DNA of 64,000 nt from Ornithinimicrobium sediminis (GCF_021272345.1 NZ_JAJSDQ010000002.1:186001-250000), one strand, 5' to 3'; shown: positions 16,677 to 27,200, numbered from the stretch's first letter. Numbers and translations: made by a program. The notes: a model not told the origin generated them from the letters alone.

Positions 16677-17776
16677 CCGCGGTAGAGATCGTGCAGGTCG
16701 GCAAGTCGTACGGCGACGTCGTCGCGCTCGACTCGGTGGACCTCACCCTGGACACAGGTGAGTTCGTCGCCGTGCTGGGCCCCTCGGGCTGCGGCAAGAC
16801 CACCCTGCTTCGGTGCATCGCCGGCTTCGAGCGCATCGACCACGGTCGCATCACCCTCGGCGGTCGCGTCGTCACCCTGCCCGGTGTGCACATGCCGCCG
16901 CATCGCCGCCATGTCACCGTCGTGCCCCAGGACGGGGCGCTCTTCCCCCACCTGTCGGTCGCCGACAACGTCGGCTACGGCCTCGGCCGCGGGCGGGGCA
17001 AGACTGCGCGGGTGGAGGAGTGCCTCGAGCTGGTCGGGCTCGGTGGGCTGGGGGCGCGCATGCCGCACGAGCTGTCCGGCGGTCAGCAGCAGCGGGTGGC
17101 CGTGGCCCGGGCCCTGGCCCCCCACCCACCTCTGGTGCTCCTGGACGAGCCGTTCAGCGCGCTCGACGCCTCCTTGCGCACCGGACTGCGCGAGGACGTG
17201 CGCCGCGCGCTGGCCGAGGACGGAGCCACCGCCCTGCTCGTCACCCACGACCAGGGTGAGGCGCTGTCCATGGCCCACCGGGTGGCGGTCATGAGGGACG
17301 GACGCATCCACCAGTTCGACACCCCCGCGGAGGTCTACCGCCACCCGGTGGACAGCTGGGTCGCCCAGTTCGTCGGCGAGGCCATGCTCCTGCCCCTGGA
17401 GGGGCCGGCCGGTCACGCGGAGCGGATGAGCCGCCTCGGTGTCGTCCGGCTGCGCCCTGACCTGGTCGACCTCGCCGGAGGTCCGACCGCGCTGGTGCGG
17501 CCGGAGCAGGTGCGCATCGTGCGCGCCGGCACCCTGGCCCCCGGCCACGCCGTGCCGGGCCGGGTCGCCCAGATCGCCTACCACGGCCACGACGCCCTCA
17601 TCACGGTCGACGTGCCGGGGTCGCAGACCGCGATGGTGCGGGTCATCGACGACCCGGTCACGGCGGTCGAGCCGGGCGACGACGTGCGGCTGTGGGTCGA
17701 GGGGGACTGCACGGCGTACCCTGCCGAGGCGGTGGCTGCGGAGTCGGGGGCGACGCCCCTGCCCGTCGTCGGCTGA
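16673..17776 (+). CDS. fbpC: Iron ABC transporter ATP-binding protein
   Basis: ATPase subunit of the Fe(III) importer, 367 residues. Walker A GPSGCGKTT near residue 36, Q-loop QDGALFPHL, signature LSGGQQQR near 134, Walker B LLDEPFSALD near 155 and the switch His in THDQGEAL are all intact. A C-terminal TOBE-like domain (ALVRPEQVRI) begins near residue 265, as in FbpC/PotA-type ATPases. The GTG start overlaps the fbpB stop (GTGA) and follows GGGAGG, so it is coupled to the permease. A short hairpin follows the stop. Confidence 0.93.
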   Translation: MTAVEIVQVGKSYGDVVALDSVDLTLDTGEFVAVLGPSGCGKTTLLRCIAGFERIDHGRITLGGRVVTLPGVHMPPHRRHVTVVPQDGALFPHLSVADNVGYGLGRGRGKTARVEECLELVGLGGLGARMPHELSGGQQQRVAVARALAPHPPLVLLDEPFSALDASLRTGLREDVRRALAEDGATALLVTHDQGEALSMAHRVAVMRDGRIHQFDTPAEVYRHPVDSWVAQFVGEAMLLPLEGPAGHAERMSRLGVVRLRPDLVDLAGGPTALVRPEQVRIVRAGTLAPGHAVPGRVAQIAYHGHDALITVDVPGSQTAMVRVIDDPVTAVEPGDDVRLWVEGDCTAYPAEAVAAESGATPLPVVG

Positions 17777-17785
17777 GGGCCTCGC

Positions 17786-17800
17786 ACGGGCGGGGCCCGT
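17786..17800. terminator. Short hairpin between convergent fbpC and amidotransferase genes
   Basis: acgggc-ggg-gcccgt, 6-bp perfect arms, placed 10 bp after the fbpC stop and touching the amidotransferase stop. It could terminate both strands. Confidence 0.5.
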
Positions 17801-18531
17801 CAGGAGTGGGCGTGCTCCCGGACGACCGCGGCGAACCGGTGGCCGAAGGGCGCCCAGGCGGCCTCCATCTCGCGCGCCCGCTCCGCCACGACGCGGGCGG
17901 CGGCGTGGATGTCGATGCCGACCTCTGCGAGCCGGGCCGCTGACGGCTTCTCCACCGTCCAGCCGCGGAAGATCGCCGGGGTCGCCTCCGGGTGGCACTG
18001 CACCCCCCACGCCAGCGGGCCGAACCGCGCCGCCTGCACCGACCCGTCGGGGGAGGTCGCCAGTGACTCCGCCCCCGGGGGCAGGTCGACGACGATGTCG
18101 TTGTTCCACTGCACGACCGGGCTGTCCGGGGCGACCGAGGACAGGAGCGGGTCGTCGGCGCCCTGCCCGGTGTGCCGGAACGGCGTGACCCCCTGGGAGT
18201 GGCCGGCCGGGTTGCGGGTCACCGTGCCACCCAGCCCCGCGGCTGCGAGCTGATGGCCCAGGCAGACGCCGAGGAACGGGCGGCCGGCCTCGACGGTGCT
18301 CGCGACCAGGCGGCGGACCCGCGGCAGCCACGGGGCGACGTCGTCGTCGAGCGCGCCCATCTCGCCGCCGAGCACCACCAGGCCGTCCTGCTGGCCGAGC
18401 GACTCCGGGAGAGGGTCGCCGCGGTGCGCCCGGACGACCTCCAGGGCCACGTCGGCCTCGGCGAGCCACGCACCGAGCAGCCCCGGCGGGCAGGTGTCCT
18501 CGTGCTGGACGACGAGCAGACGCGGGGTCAC
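17800..18531 (-). CDS. Class I glutamine amidotransferase-like protein
   Basis: Stand-alone class I glutamine amidotransferase of 243 residues. The nucleophile elbow GVCLGHQ (Cys near residue 90) and the His-Glu partner in QCHPEAT (near 178) form a complete triad, and the oxyanion region [11 protein letters not shown] is present. Such stand-alone proteins may hydrolyse glutamine or gamma-glutamyl compounds; the substrate is unknown. The GTG start overlaps the dppF stop as GTGA, making this the last gene of the peptide-transporter operon. That suggests a role in using an imported gamma-glutamyl compound (inference only). Confidence 0.87.
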   Translation of the reverse strand: MTPRLLVVQHEDTCPPGLLGAWLAEADVALEVVRAHRGDPLPESLGQQDGLVVLGGEMGALDDDVAPWLPRVRRLVASTVEAGRPFLGVCLGHQLAAAGLGGTVTRNPAGHSQGVTPFRHTGQGADDPLLSSVAPDSPVVQWNNDIVVDLPPGAESLATSPDGSVQAARFGPLAWGVQCHPEATPAIFRGWTVEKPSAARLAEVGIDIHAAARVVAERAREMEAAWAPFGHRFAAVVREHAHS

Positions 18532-19685
18532 TCGGCTTCGATCTCCGACTGTGGGCCGAACAGGCTGGAGCCGTCGGCGCTGCCGGTCGGCGTCCGCTCG
18601 GTGGCGACCGCGCTCACCTCGTGCCGCTGGATCTCACCGGAGGCGATCTGCTCTGCCCAGTGGCACGCGACCCGGTGCCCTGCCGTCACCTCGGGGAGGT
18701 CGAGGGTGCGCAGCTGCGGCCGCTCGGTGTCGCACAGCGTCTCCTGGCGCCAGGGGCACCGGGTGTGGAAACGACATCCGCTCGGAGGGTTCGCCGGGCT
18801 GGGCAGGTCGCCCGGCAGCAGGATCTGCTCCCTCGAGTCCTCGACGACGGGGTCGGGGACCGGGACGGCGGACATGAGCGCACGGGTGTAGGGGTGCAGC
18901 GGCTCGGCGTAGAGCTCGTCGGCGTGGCTCTCCTCGACCAGGGACCCGAGGTACATCACCCCGATGCGGTCGCTCATGTGCCGGACCACGGCCAGGTCGT
19001 GCGCGATGACCAGGTAGGTGAGGCCGAACTGCTCCTGCAGGTCCTCCAGCAGGTTGATGACCTGGGCCTGTACCGACACGTCCAGGGCACTGACCGGCTC
19101 GTCCGCCACGATGAGCTGCGGGTCGACGGCCAGGGCACGCGCGATCCCGATGCGCTGACGCTGCCCGCCGGAGAACTCGTGGGGGTACTTGTTCAGAGCG
19201 TTGCGCGGCAGCCCCACCGCCTTGAGCAGGTCGACGAGCCGCTGCCGGGCATCCTGGGTCTTGGTGAGCCCGTGCGCCCGCATGCCCTCCAGCAGCAGCT
19301 GCTCCACCGTCTGCCGTGGGTCCAGGCTGCCCATCGGGTCCTGGAAGACCATCTGCATGTGGCGCCGCTGCAGCCGCAGCTCCTCGCCCTTGAGCGAGGA
19401 CAGGTCGACTCCGTCGAAGTGCACCTCACCGTCCGTGAGCTCCTCCAGCTGGAGCAGGGCGCGACCGAACGTGGACTTGCCGCAGCCGGACTCACCGACG
19501 AGACCGTAGGTCTCGCCGCGCCTGATCTGCAGGTCCATGCCGTCGACCGCGTAGACGTAGCCGACGGTGCGGTCGAAGATGATCCCGCGCTTGATGGGGA
19601 AGTGGACCTTCAGCCCGCGGACGTCGACCAGGACGTCGCCGTCCTGCGCGTCCGTGCGGGCGGTCTCGGGGGCGACCGTGCTCAT
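18528..19685 (-). CDS. dppF: Dipeptide/oligopeptide ABC transporter ATP-binding protein (DppF/OppF type)
   Basis: Second ATPase of the peptide importer, 385 residues. Walker [10 protein letters not shown] near residue 65, signature FSGGQRQR, Walker [11 protein letters not shown] and switch His (IAHDLAV) are intact. The C-terminal oligopeptide-transporter extension contains CRFHTRCPW, the usual Cys-rich segment of the family. The ATG overlaps the dppD stop (ATGA). About 30 residues after that extension are Ser/Thr/Glu-rich and not conserved in the family. Confidence 0.92.
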   Translation of the reverse strand: MSTVAPETARTDAQDGDVLVDVRGLKVHFPIKRGIIFDRTVGYVYAVDGMDLQIRRGETYGLVGESGCGKSTFGRALLQLEELTDGEVHFDGVDLSSLKGEELRLQRRHMQMVFQDPMGSLDPRQTVEQLLLEGMRAHGLTKTQDARQRLVDLLKAVGLPRNALNKYPHEFSGGQRQRIGIARALAVDPQLIVADEPVSALDVSVQAQVINLLEDLQEQFGLTYLVIAHDLAVVRHMSDRIGVMYLGSLVEESHADELYAEPLHPYTRALMSAVPVPDPVVEDSREQILLPGDLPSPANPPSGCRFHTRCPWRQETLCDTERPQLRTLDLPEVTAGHRVACHWAEQIASGEIQRHEVSAVATERTPTGSADGSSLFGPQSEIEAE

Positions 19686-20740
19686 GACGTCTCCTCGGGG
19701 TGCCGGCCGGTGACCGGCAGCGGGTTGTGGCAGCGCAGCAGACGCTCGTCGGGCACGGCGTCGTCCGCCAGCAGCTCGGGAGTCTCCTGACGGCAGATCT
19801 CCGTCGCCGACGAGCACCGAGGGGCGAAGGCACACCCCTGCTCCCACGGGATGTTGTCCGCCACGGACCCCTGGATCGGGTTCAGCCGCCCGCCCCGGGG
19901 GAGGTCGAGCCGCGGGATGGAGTCGAGCAGGCCGCCGGTGTAGGGATGCCGGGGGATCGCGAAGAGGTCGTGCCGCAGCGTCCGCTCGACGATGCGGCCG
20001 GCATACAGGACGTTGACCTCGTCGCACAGGCCGGCGACCACGCCCAGGTCGTGGGTGATCATGACCAGCGCCGTCCCGGACTCGGTGACGAGCTCCTTGA
20101 GCAGAGCGAGGATCTGTGCCTGGATCGTGACGTCCAGGGCGGTCGTCGGCTCGTCCGCGATGAGGAGCCGCGGCTCGCAGGCCAGCGCCATCGCGATGAG
20201 GGCGCGCTGGCGCATGCCTCCCGACAGCTGGTGGGGATACTCGCTCAGGCGGCGGGTCGGGTCGGGGATGCCGACCTTCTCCAGCAGCTCGGCCGACCTG
20301 CGGTGGGCGACGTCGTGCTTCATGCCCTTGTGCCGTTGCAGCACCTCGGCGACCTGCACCCCCAGCGGCACCACCGGGTTCAGGGAGCTGAGCGGGTCCT
20401 GGAAGATCATCGCCAGGTCGGCTCCGCGGTGGTCCCTCATCTCGGCGGTGCTGATGGTCATCAGGTCCTTGCCCTCGAAGAGGACCCGCCCGGTGACCGT
20501 GTTGCCGCGCTCGGGCAGCAGCCGCATGATCGCCAGCGAGGTCACCGACTTGCCGCAGCCGGACTCCCCGACCAGGCCCACGGTCTGTCCGGGCGCGACG
20601 TCGAAGCTGATGCCGTCGACCGCAGCGAACTCGGTGGCTCCTCGTCCGAACGTGACCCGCAGGTCCTCGACCCGCAGCAGCGGCTCCGCGGAGCCGGATG
20701 GATGCCTGCCGTCCAGGCGGTCTCCGGTCGTGGTCGTCAT
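19682..20740 (-). CDS. dppD: Dipeptide/oligopeptide ABC transporter ATP-binding protein (DppD/OppD type)
   Basis: First ATPase of the peptide importer, 352 residues. Walker [11 protein letters not shown]-loop [10 protein letters not shown], signature LSGGMRQR, Walker [11 protein letters not shown] and ITHDLGV are intact. The C-terminal Cys-rich domain ([14 protein letters not shown]) is typical of OppD/DppD. ATG 20740 is preferred because GAGG lies 8 nt upstream; GTG 20749 in frame lacks a site. It starts 10 bp after dppC. Confidence 0.92.
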   Translation of the reverse strand: MTTTTGDRLDGRHPSGSAEPLLRVEDLRVTFGRGATEFAAVDGISFDVAPGQTVGLVGESGCGKSVTSLAIMRLLPERGNTVTGRVLFEGKDLMTISTAEMRDHRGADLAMIFQDPLSSLNPVVPLGVQVAEVLQRHKGMKHDVAHRRSAELLEKVGIPDPTRRLSEYPHQLSGGMRQRALIAMALACEPRLLIADEPTTALDVTIQAQILALLKELVTESGTALVMITHDLGVVAGLCDEVNVLYAGRIVERTLRHDLFAIPRHPYTGGLLDSIPRLDLPRGGRLNPIQGSVADNIPWEQGCAFAPRCSSATEICRQETPELLADDAVPDERLLRCHNPLPVTGRHPEETS

Positions 20741-20750
20741 CGTGCGCACC

Positions 20751-21767
20751 TCACCGTCGGGACTTGGGGTCGAGAGCCTCGCGCAGCGACTCGCCCATCA
20801 GCGTGAAGCCGAGGGCGACGACGATGATGCACAGGGCCGGGTACACCGCGATGTGCGGGTAGGTGTTGAAGAAGGTCTGCGCCTTGCCGAGCATCTGGCC
20901 CCACTCGGGGACGGTGTCGTCCGGGTTGCCCAGCCCGAGGAAGGACAGCGCCGCTGCGTCGATGATGGCGATGGCCAGGACGAGCGTCCCCTGGACGATG
21001 ACCGGCCCGACGGAGTTGGGCAGCATGTGGCGGAAGACGATCGGCGTCGGCTTGACCCCCAGAGCCCGGGCCGCCAGCACGTGGTCGCTGTGCCGCTGGG
21101 AGAGCATGGAGCCACGCAGCAGCCGGGCGAAGATCGGGATCTGGATGATCGCGATGGCCAGGATGACGGTCCACTGGCTCGGCCGGGCGAAGAGGGCCGC
21201 GATCGAGAAGGCCATGAGCAGGGAGGGGATGGACAGCATGACGTCGACGATGCGCATGACCGCGCTGTCGACCCAGCCGCCGATGCCCCCCGCGAGGGTG
21301 CCGAGCACCATCCCACCCGTCAGTCCGCCCAGGGTGGCGAGCACACCCACGATGAGCGTCTGCCGCGAGCCCACCAGCAGCCGGGAGAAGAGGTCACGCC
21401 CGGCGTTGTCACCGCCGAGCAGGTGGCCGGGCTGCGCGGGCGGGATGGGCGTCGAGGGTGTGATCTGCGCGCGCAGCTCCGGGATGGCCCGGGTCGGGTC
21501 GTGCGGCGCGATGAACGGCGCGATGATCGCGACGACGACGAAGACGGCGATGATGCCGGCGCCCACCAGGAAGACCGGGTCGCGTCGCAGCCTCCGCCAG
21601 GCGCTCTGCCACAGGCTGACGCCGTCCTCGTCGGCGATGCTGCCGGACTCGGCCAGACGGTCGATCCGGTCCTTGCGCCACTGGCCGTAGGACCGGGGGC
21701 GGTGGCCCTCCGCGGAGTCCGGCTCCTGCGTGGGCTGTGCCTCGGGCTCGGTGTGCTTGTCGGTCAT
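20751..21767 (-). CDS. dppC: Dipeptide/oligopeptide ABC transporter permease (DppC/OppC type)
   Basis: Inner-membrane permease of 338 residues. A charged N-terminal cytosolic segment of about 65 residues precedes the first helix (FLVGAGIIAVFVVVAIIAPF), followed by the OppC_N signature HLLGGDNAGRDLFSRLL and the EAA loop HVLAARALGVKPTPIVFRHM. The C-terminus GESLREALDPKSRR is a hallmark of DppC proteins. The ATG is 11 bp after the dppB stop. It forms the channel with DppB. Confidence 0.93.
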   Translation of the reverse strand: MTDKHTEPEAQPTQEPDSAEGHRPRSYGQWRKDRIDRLAESGSIADEDGVSLWQSAWRRLRRDPVFLVGAGIIAVFVVVAIIAPFIAPHDPTRAIPELRAQITPSTPIPPAQPGHLLGGDNAGRDLFSRLLVGSRQTLIVGVLATLGGLTGGMVLGTLAGGIGGWVDSAVMRIVDVMLSIPSLLMAFSIAALFARPSQWTVILAIAIIQIPIFARLLRGSMLSQRHSDHVLAARALGVKPTPIVFRHMLPNSVGPVIVQGTLVLAIAIIDAAALSFLGLGNPDDTVPEWGQMLGKAQTFFNTYPHIAVYPALCIIVVALGFTLMGESLREALDPKSRR

Positions 21768-21778
21768 CGACCCGTTCC

Positions 21779-22789
21779 TCACTTGGTCCGCACGCGTGGG
21801 TCGATCACGGCATACGCGATGTCCACGAGCAGGTTGACGACGATGTAGATCAGGGCGGCCATCATGATGAGCACCTGCAGCACGGGGTAGTCGCGCAGCT
21901 CGAACCCGATGGCCAGGGCCTGGCCGATGCCCTGGAAGGCGAAGACCTTCTCGGTCAGCACCGCACCGGCGAGGAGGGCGCCGATCTGCAGACCGATGAT
22001 GGTGATCACCGGGATGAGCGCGTTGCGCATGACGTGCCGGCCGCGGATCGTGCCCGCGGTGAGCCCCTTGGCGCGGGCGGTGCGCACGTAGTCCTCGTCC
22101 ATCACGTCGATGACCGCGGCCCGCGTGATGCGGAAGACGACGGCGAACGGGATGGAGCTCAGGGCCAGTGCCGGCAGGATGAGGTGCCGGAAGGCGTCCC
22201 AGGCGGCGTCCCACTCACGCGTGATGATGCCGTCGAGGACGTAGAAGTTGGTGATGTGGGTGGCGCCGATGCCCACGGTCTGCCGCCCGGAGGGCGGCAG
22301 CCAGCCCAGCTGGACGGCGAAGACGTACTTGAGCACGTAGGCGAGGAAGAACACCGGCACGGCCACGCCGATGAGGGAGAAGACGACGCTGCCGGTGTCC
22401 AGCGGGCCGCCCCGGCGCCGGGCCGCGATGTAGCCCAGCGGGATGGCCAGGCTCAGCGCGATGACCATCGCGACCACGCTGAGCTCGATCGTGGCAGGAA
22501 GGCGCTGGAGGAAGACCTCCATCGCCGGCTGCCCGCGGAACACGCCGTTGGAGATGCCGAAGTCGCCCTGCACCGCACGCTCGACGAAGCGGAAGTACTG
22601 CACCGGCAGCGGCTGGTCCAGGCCCAGCTGCGCGCGGAGTGCGGCCGCCGACTCGGGGGTGCCACGCTCGCCCAGCAGGGCGGCGACCGGGCCCCCGGGC
22701 AGCGACCGCAGCCAGGCGAAGAGCAGCACGCTCAGGATGAACAGCGCCAGGACGGCCTGCAGCAGCCGGCGCACGATGAACCTCAGCAC
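21779..22789 (-). CDS. dppB: Dipeptide/oligopeptide ABC transporter permease (DppB/OppB type)
   Basis: Inner-membrane permease of 336 residues with about six helices. The family N-terminus MLRFIVRRLLQAVLALFILS, the LRAQLGLDQPLPVQY segment and the EAA loop DYVRTARAKGLTAGTIRGRH are present, and it ends in YAVIDPRVR. The GTG start follows GGAGGACCC. It is separated from dppA by 135 bp that hold a large hairpin, so the transporter genes may be transcribed at a lower level than dppA. Confidence 0.93.
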   Translation of the reverse strand: MLRFIVRRLLQAVLALFILSVLLFAWLRSLPGGPVAALLGERGTPESAAALRAQLGLDQPLPVQYFRFVERAVQGDFGISNGVFRGQPAMEVFLQRLPATIELSVVAMVIALSLAIPLGYIAARRRGGPLDTGSVVFSLIGVAVPVFFLAYVLKYVFAVQLGWLPPSGRQTVGIGATHITNFYVLDGIITREWDAAWDAFRHLILPALALSSIPFAVVFRITRAAVIDVMDEDYVRTARAKGLTAGTIRGRHVMRNALIPVITIIGLQIGALLAGAVLTEKVFAFQGIGQALAIGFELRDYPVLQVLIMMAALIYIVVNLLVDIAYAVIDPRVRTK

Positions 22790-22821
22790 GGGTCCTCCGC
22801 AGGGTCAGGGACGGATGGGCC

Positions 22822-22877
22822 GGTCACGCACGGCGGGCCGGGCACAGGATGCCCAGCCCGCCGTGGTGTCCGTGACC
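22822..22877 (-). terminator. Large hairpin in the dppA-dppB intergenic region
   Basis: A nested stem-loop. The inner arms cacggcgggc (829-838) and gcccgccgtg (856-865) enclose gggca-cagga-tgccc (840-854); outer arms ggtcacg (822-828) and cgtgacc (871-877) extend it past a 5-nt bulge. It lies within the operon, which suggests partial termination or 3-prime-end protection of the dppA message. Confidence 0.68.
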
Positions 22878-22924
22878 GCGTCAGGAGCGACGCGGGGTGG
22901 GGCGCGAACGCCTCGCGACCACGG

Positions 22925-24634
22925 TCACTCGCTCAGCGTGATGGTGGAGAAGTCCTCCGCCGTCAACGGGCTCGGGGTCAGACCCTGCACGTTCTCCGCC
23001 ACCACGATGGCCGGCGGGCTGTGCGAGATCGGCAGCCCCGGGAGCCACTCCTCACTCATGATGTTCTCGTTCAGCTCACGGTACATCTCCTCGCGGGCCG
23101 CCTCGTCGGGCTCGCCGTCGGCCTCGCGCAGGGCGTCCTGCAGCTCACCGTGCCAGTCGTACGCCGAGGTGCCGAACTGGTTGTCGTCACCGCAGAAGAA
23201 GGCGCACAGGAAGTTGTCCGCCGAGTTCAGGTCACCGGTCCAGCCGAGGAAGAACGCAGGGGACTGCGAGCTCTGCGTGCCGTCGATGTACCCACCGGCC
23301 CAGGGACGCGACACCGGGTTGATGGTGACGCCGATGGCCTCCCAGTCGGCCCGCACGGCGTCGTAGATGCGCTGCGGGTCCGGCATGTAGGGGCGGGTGA
23401 CCTCGGTCGGGTACCACAGGTCGATCTCCAGGTCCTCGGCGCCCGCCTCGGCCAGCAGCGCCTCCGCCTCCTCCGGGTCGTAGGCGTAGGGCTGGATGTC
23501 GGTGTTGTAGCCCGAGACCGTGTCCGGGAAGAACTGCGTGGCCACGGTGGCGCCGTCCGGCAGCTGGTTCTGCACCAGCGTCTCGCGGTTGATGGCGTGG
23601 TAGAGCGCCCGGCGGATCAGCGGATCCTCCAGCTGCGGGTCGGCGACCGGGTTCAGCGCCAGGTAGAGGATGTTGAACGGGTCGCGGATGAGCACCTGGT
23701 TGCCGTTGTCCTCCAGCGACTGCCAGTCGACGGGGTTGGGCAGGTCGTAGCCCTGGATCGTCCCGGCCTCGAGCTCCTGGCGACGGGCGTTCTCGTCGGG
23801 GATGATCGAGAAGATGAGGTCCTGGACCCCCGCGGGCTCGCCCCAGAAGTCGTCGTTGCGCGTGAGCGACACGGTGCCGCCGGCGTTGTCGTAGGCCTCG
23901 AACACGAACGGGCCTGTGCCGGTCGGGTGCTCCTGGGCGTACTCCGGGTAGACGAACGCCTCGCCCTCGGCCTGCACGTCGTTGGCGTTGTACTCCTCCA
24001 TCGCCGTCGGCGACTGCATGGCGTAGCTCGACTGGCTCAGGACCATCGGGAACTTGCCGGTCACCCGGGTGACGGTGACCTCGGCGGTGAGGTCGTCGGT
24101 GGCCTCGCACGACTCGTAGAGCGAGTCGTCGCCGAAGCCGAAGTCGTTGCCGTAGTAGTAGGCGACCGCCTGGCTCTGCCCGACCTCGTTCTGGTCGGCC
24201 CAGCGCTCGAAGTTGGCACACACGGCCTCGGCGTTGAACTCCGTGCCGTCGTGGAAGGTCACACCCTCCTGGAGCTCGAAGGTCCAGGTCAGCCCGTCCT
24301 CACTGCCCTCCCAGGAGGTCGCCAGCTCGGGAACGCCCTCGGTGCCGCCCTCCTCGATGCCGATGAGGTTCTGGAAGATCTGGCGGGTGACCCGGAAGGT
24401 CTCGCCGTCACTGGCGTAGAAGGGGTCGAAGGTGGTGGGAGCCCCCGCGGCGCCGAACACGAACTGGGCGTCGCTGCTGCCCGCATCCTCGCCGGTCGAG
24501 CCGCCGTCATCGGTGGCGCTACCGGCGTCGCCGCCACCGGCGTCGCCGTCGTCGCGCTCGGACTCCGCGCAGGACGTGAGTGCCAGAGCCAGGGCTGCTG
24601 TCCCCGCCACAGCTGCAACCTTGCGGTTGATCAT
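22925..24634 (-). CDS. dppA: Peptide ABC transporter substrate-binding lipoprotein
   Basis: Extracellular solute-binding protein family 5 lipoprotein, 569 residues, for di- or oligopeptides. The signal peptide ends in lipobox LTSC with Cys22, followed by an Asp/Gly/Ser-rich linker of about 35 residues. The SBP_bac_5 pattern is clear: TFDPFYASDGETFRV, WTFELQEGVTFHDG, the HPTGTGPFVF block and RRALYHAINRETL. The ATG at 24634 has AGGAGG upstream and is preferred over an in-frame codon at 24694. A TAGATT -10 candidate lies at 24710-24715. First gene of the operon, divergent from mutT. Confidence 0.92.
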   Translation of the reverse strand: MINRKVAAVAGTAALALALTSCAESERDDGDAGGGDAGSATDDGGSTGEDAGSSDAQFVFGAAGAPTTFDPFYASDGETFRVTRQIFQNLIGIEEGGTEGVPELATSWEGSEDGLTWTFELQEGVTFHDGTEFNAEAVCANFERWADQNEVGQSQAVAYYYGNDFGFGDDSLYESCEATDDLTAEVTVTRVTGKFPMVLSQSSYAMQSPTAMEEYNANDVQAEGEAFVYPEYAQEHPTGTGPFVFEAYDNAGGTVSLTRNDDFWGEPAGVQDLIFSIIPDENARRQELEAGTIQGYDLPNPVDWQSLEDNGNQVLIRDPFNILYLALNPVADPQLEDPLIRRALYHAINRETLVQNQLPDGATVATQFFPDTVSGYNTDIQPYAYDPEEAEALLAEAGAEDLEIDLWYPTEVTRPYMPDPQRIYDAVRADWEAIGVTINPVSRPWAGGYIDGTQSSQSPAFFLGWTGDLNSADNFLCAFFCGDDNQFGTSAYDWHGELQDALREADGEPDEAAREEMYRELNENIMSEEWLPGLPISHSPPAIVVAENVQGLTPSPLTAEDFSTITLSE

Positions 24635-24818
24635 TGTGCCTCCTCGTGGATAGCCCCCACGCAGCGTCTCGCTCGCCGGGGGTCGACCGATCACGCGGCC
24701 GACGACCGCAATCTACCCACGCCCCGAGCCGGTTGCTTCCCGGCGCGACGAAACGTGACCCAACCTTGACCTTGGGCCGTTCCCGAGGACGGGTGGGCCT
24801 GTGTGCTACCCATTCCCT

Positions 24819-25253
24819 ATGTCCCGGGGCCAGGCACCGAAGATCCTCGTCGTCGCGGCGGCGCTCGTCGACGACCTGGCCGCACCGCGTCGACTGCTCG
24901 CGGCCCGGCGCACCGCCCCCGCCCACCTGTCGGGACGGTGGGAGCTCCCCGGCGGCAAGGTGGAGGCGGGCGAGGAGCCGGAGGAGGCCCTGCACCGCGA
25001 GCTCGCCGAGGAGCTGGGCGTGCGAGTGCGCCTGGGCGCCGGCGTCCCCGGGCCCGACGACGGTGCCTGGCCGCTCGCGCCGGGGCTGCACATGCTGCTG
25101 TGGTGGGCCCAGGTCGTCGACGGCACGCCCACCCCCCTGGAGGACCACGACGCGCTGCGCAGCCTCGGTGCCGAGGAGCTCGACGAGGTCGCCTGGCTGC
25201 CGAGCAACGGCGCCGTCGTCGAGGTGCTCCGGGCGACGATGCGGACGTCATGA
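24819..25253 (+). CDS. mutT: NUDIX hydrolase, MutT type (8-oxo-dGTP diphosphatase family)
   Basis: A 144-residue nucleotide-pool-cleaning NUDIX hydrolase. The Nudix box starts [20 protein letters not shown] and continues into LGV with all catalytic Glu residues; the preceding GRWELPGG and the C-terminal EVAWLPSN are typical of MutT. ATG 24819 is used; an in-frame GTG at 24801 would add six residues. It is followed by typA, matching the mutT2-typA order of mycobacteria. Confidence 0.9.
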   Translation: MSRGQAPKILVVAAALVDDLAAPRRLLAARRTAPAHLSGRWELPGGKVEAGEEPEEALHRELAEELGVRVRLGAGVPGPDDGAWPLAPGLHMLLWWAQVVDGTPTPLEDHDALRSLGAEELDEVAWLPSNGAVVEVLRATMRTS

Positions 25254-25277
25254 CCTCGGGCTGAGAGACTGGGGCCC

Positions 25278-27200
25278 ATGCCTTCAACTGCCTCCGGCGC
25301 GCAGGACCTGCGCACCCGCTCCGACCTGCGCAACGTCGCGATCATCGCCCACGTCGACCACGGCAAGACGACCCTGGTCGACGGCATGCTCTCCCAGTCC
25401 GGAGCGTTCGACGACCGCCGCGGCGAGGACGTCGAGCGTGTCATGGACGCCGGCGACCTGGAGCGGGAGAAGGGCATCACCATCCTGGCCAAGAACACCG
25501 CCATCCGCTACACCGGTCCCGCTGCCGCCCAGCACGGCTCGCCCGACGGCGTGACCATCAACATCATCGACACCCCGGGCCACGCCGACTTCGGCGGCGA
25601 GGTGGAGCGCGGGCTGTCGATGGTCGACGGGGTCGTGCTGCTGGTCGACGCCTCGGAGGGGCCGCTGCCGCAGACCCGCTTCGTGCTCCGCAAGGCGCTC
25701 GCCTCGCACATGCCCGTCATCCTCTGCATCAACAAGGTCGACCGGCCGGACAGCCGCATCGACGCCGTGGTCGACGAGGTCTACGCGCTCTTCATGGACC
25801 TGATCGAGGACACCACCGACGCCGAGCACGCCCTGGAGTTCCCCATCGTCTACGCCTCGGCCAAGGCGGGCCGGGCCGCGATGGCGTCGCCTGGCCGGGG
25901 GCAGATGCCGGACAGCCCCGACCTCGAGCCGCTCTTCGACACCATCCTGGAGACGATCCCCGCCCCGACGTATGTCGAGGGCGCGCCGTTGCAGGCCCAC
26001 GTCACCAACCTCGACTCCTCGCCCTTCCTCGGCCGGCTCGCGCTCTGCCGCGTGCACAACGGCACCATCCGCAAGGGCCAGCAGGCCTCGTGGTGCCGCC
26101 GGGACGGCTCCGTCGAGCGGGTCAAGATCACCGAGCTCCTGATGACCGACGCCCTCGAGCGCTTCCCCGCCGAGTCGGCCGGGCCCGGCGACATCATCGC
26201 CATCGCGGGCATCCCCGAGATCACCATCGGTGAGACGCTGGCCGACCCGGAGTCCCCGGTGCCGCTGCCGCTGATCACCGTGGACGAGCCGGCGATCTCC
26301 ATGACGATCGGCATCAACACCTCCCCGCTGGCCGGGCGGGTCAAGGGCGCCAAGGTCACGGCCCGCCTGGTCAAGGACCGCCTGGACAAGGAGCTCGTCG
26401 GCAACGTCTCGCTGCGGGTGCTGCCCACCGACCGCCCGGACGCGTGGGAGGTCCAGGGCCGGGGTGAGCTCGCGCTCGCGATCCTCGTGGAGCAGATGCG
26501 CCGGGAAGGCTACGAGCTCACCGTCGGCAAGCCCCAGGTCGTCACCCGCACGGTCGACGGCAAGGTCCACGAGCCCGTCGAGCGGCTGACCATCGACACC
26601 CCTGAGGAGCACCTCGGCACGATCACGCAGCTGCTCGCGGCCCGCAAGGGGCGCATGGAGCAGATGACCAACCACGGCACCGGGTGGATCCGGATGGAGT
26701 TCGTGGTGCCCTCCCGCGGCCTGATCGGCTTCCGCACCGAGTTCCTCACCGAGACCCGGGGCACGGGCATCGCCCACCACGTGTTCGACGGCTACGCCCC
26801 GTGGTACGGCGAGATCCGCACCCGTCAGTCCGGCTCCCTGGTGGCCGACCGCGCGGGGGTGGCCACGAGCTACGCCATGTTCAACCTGCAGGAGCGTGGC
26901 ACGCTCTTCCTCTCGCCGACCACCGAGGTCTACGAGGGCATGATCGTCGGCGAGAACTCCCGGGCCGACGACATGGACGTCAACATCACCAAGGAGAAGA
27001 AGCTCAGCAACGTGCGTTCGGCCGGTGCCGAGGTGCTCGAGCGGCTGGTGCCACCACGCATGCTGAGCCTCGAGCAGTCGCTGGAGTTCTGCCGCGAGGA
27101 CGAGTGCGTCGAGGTGACCCCCGAGGCCGTGCGCATCCGCAAGGTCATCCTCAACGCGACCGAGCGGGGACGAGCCACCGCCCGGGCCAAGCGGTCGTGA
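25278..27200 (+). CDS. typA: Translational GTPase TypA/BipA
   Basis: Ribosome-associated GTPase of 640 residues related to EF-G, involved in ribosome assembly and stress adaptation. All G motifs are present: AHVDHGKTT (about 22-30), [11 protein letters not shown] and NKVDRPD, followed by domains II, III and V and the TypA-specific C-terminal domain ([18 protein letters not shown], then [15 protein letters not shown]). Length is normal for the family. The start lacks a clear ribosome binding site; GAGACT sits 7 nt upstream, a weak match to the leaderless pattern seen elsewhere in the window. Confidence 0.96.
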   Translation: MPSTASGAQDLRTRSDLRNVAIIAHVDHGKTTLVDGMLSQSGAFDDRRGEDVERVMDAGDLEREKGITILAKNTAIRYTGPAAAQHGSPDGVTINIIDTPGHADFGGEVERGLSMVDGVVLLVDASEGPLPQTRFVLRKALASHMPVILCINKVDRPDSRIDAVVDEVYALFMDLIEDTTDAEHALEFPIVYASAKAGRAAMASPGRGQMPDSPDLEPLFDTILETIPAPTYVEGAPLQAHVTNLDSSPFLGRLALCRVHNGTIRKGQQASWCRRDGSVERVKITELLMTDALERFPAESAGPGDIIAIAGIPEITIGETLADPESPVPLPLITVDEPAISMTIGINTSPLAGRVKGAKVTARLVKDRLDKELVGNVSLRVLPTDRPDAWEVQGRGELALAILVEQMRREGYELTVGKPQVVTRTVDGKVHEPVERLTIDTPEEHLGTITQLLAARKGRMEQMTNHGTGWIRMEFVVPSRGLIGFRTEFLTETRGTGIAHHVFDGYAPWYGEIRTRQSGSLVADRAGVATSYAMFNLQERGTLFLSPTTEVYEGMIVGENSRADDMDVNITKEKKLSNVRSAGAEVLERLVPPRMLSLEQSLEFCREDECVEVTPEAVRIRKVILNATERGRATARAKRS

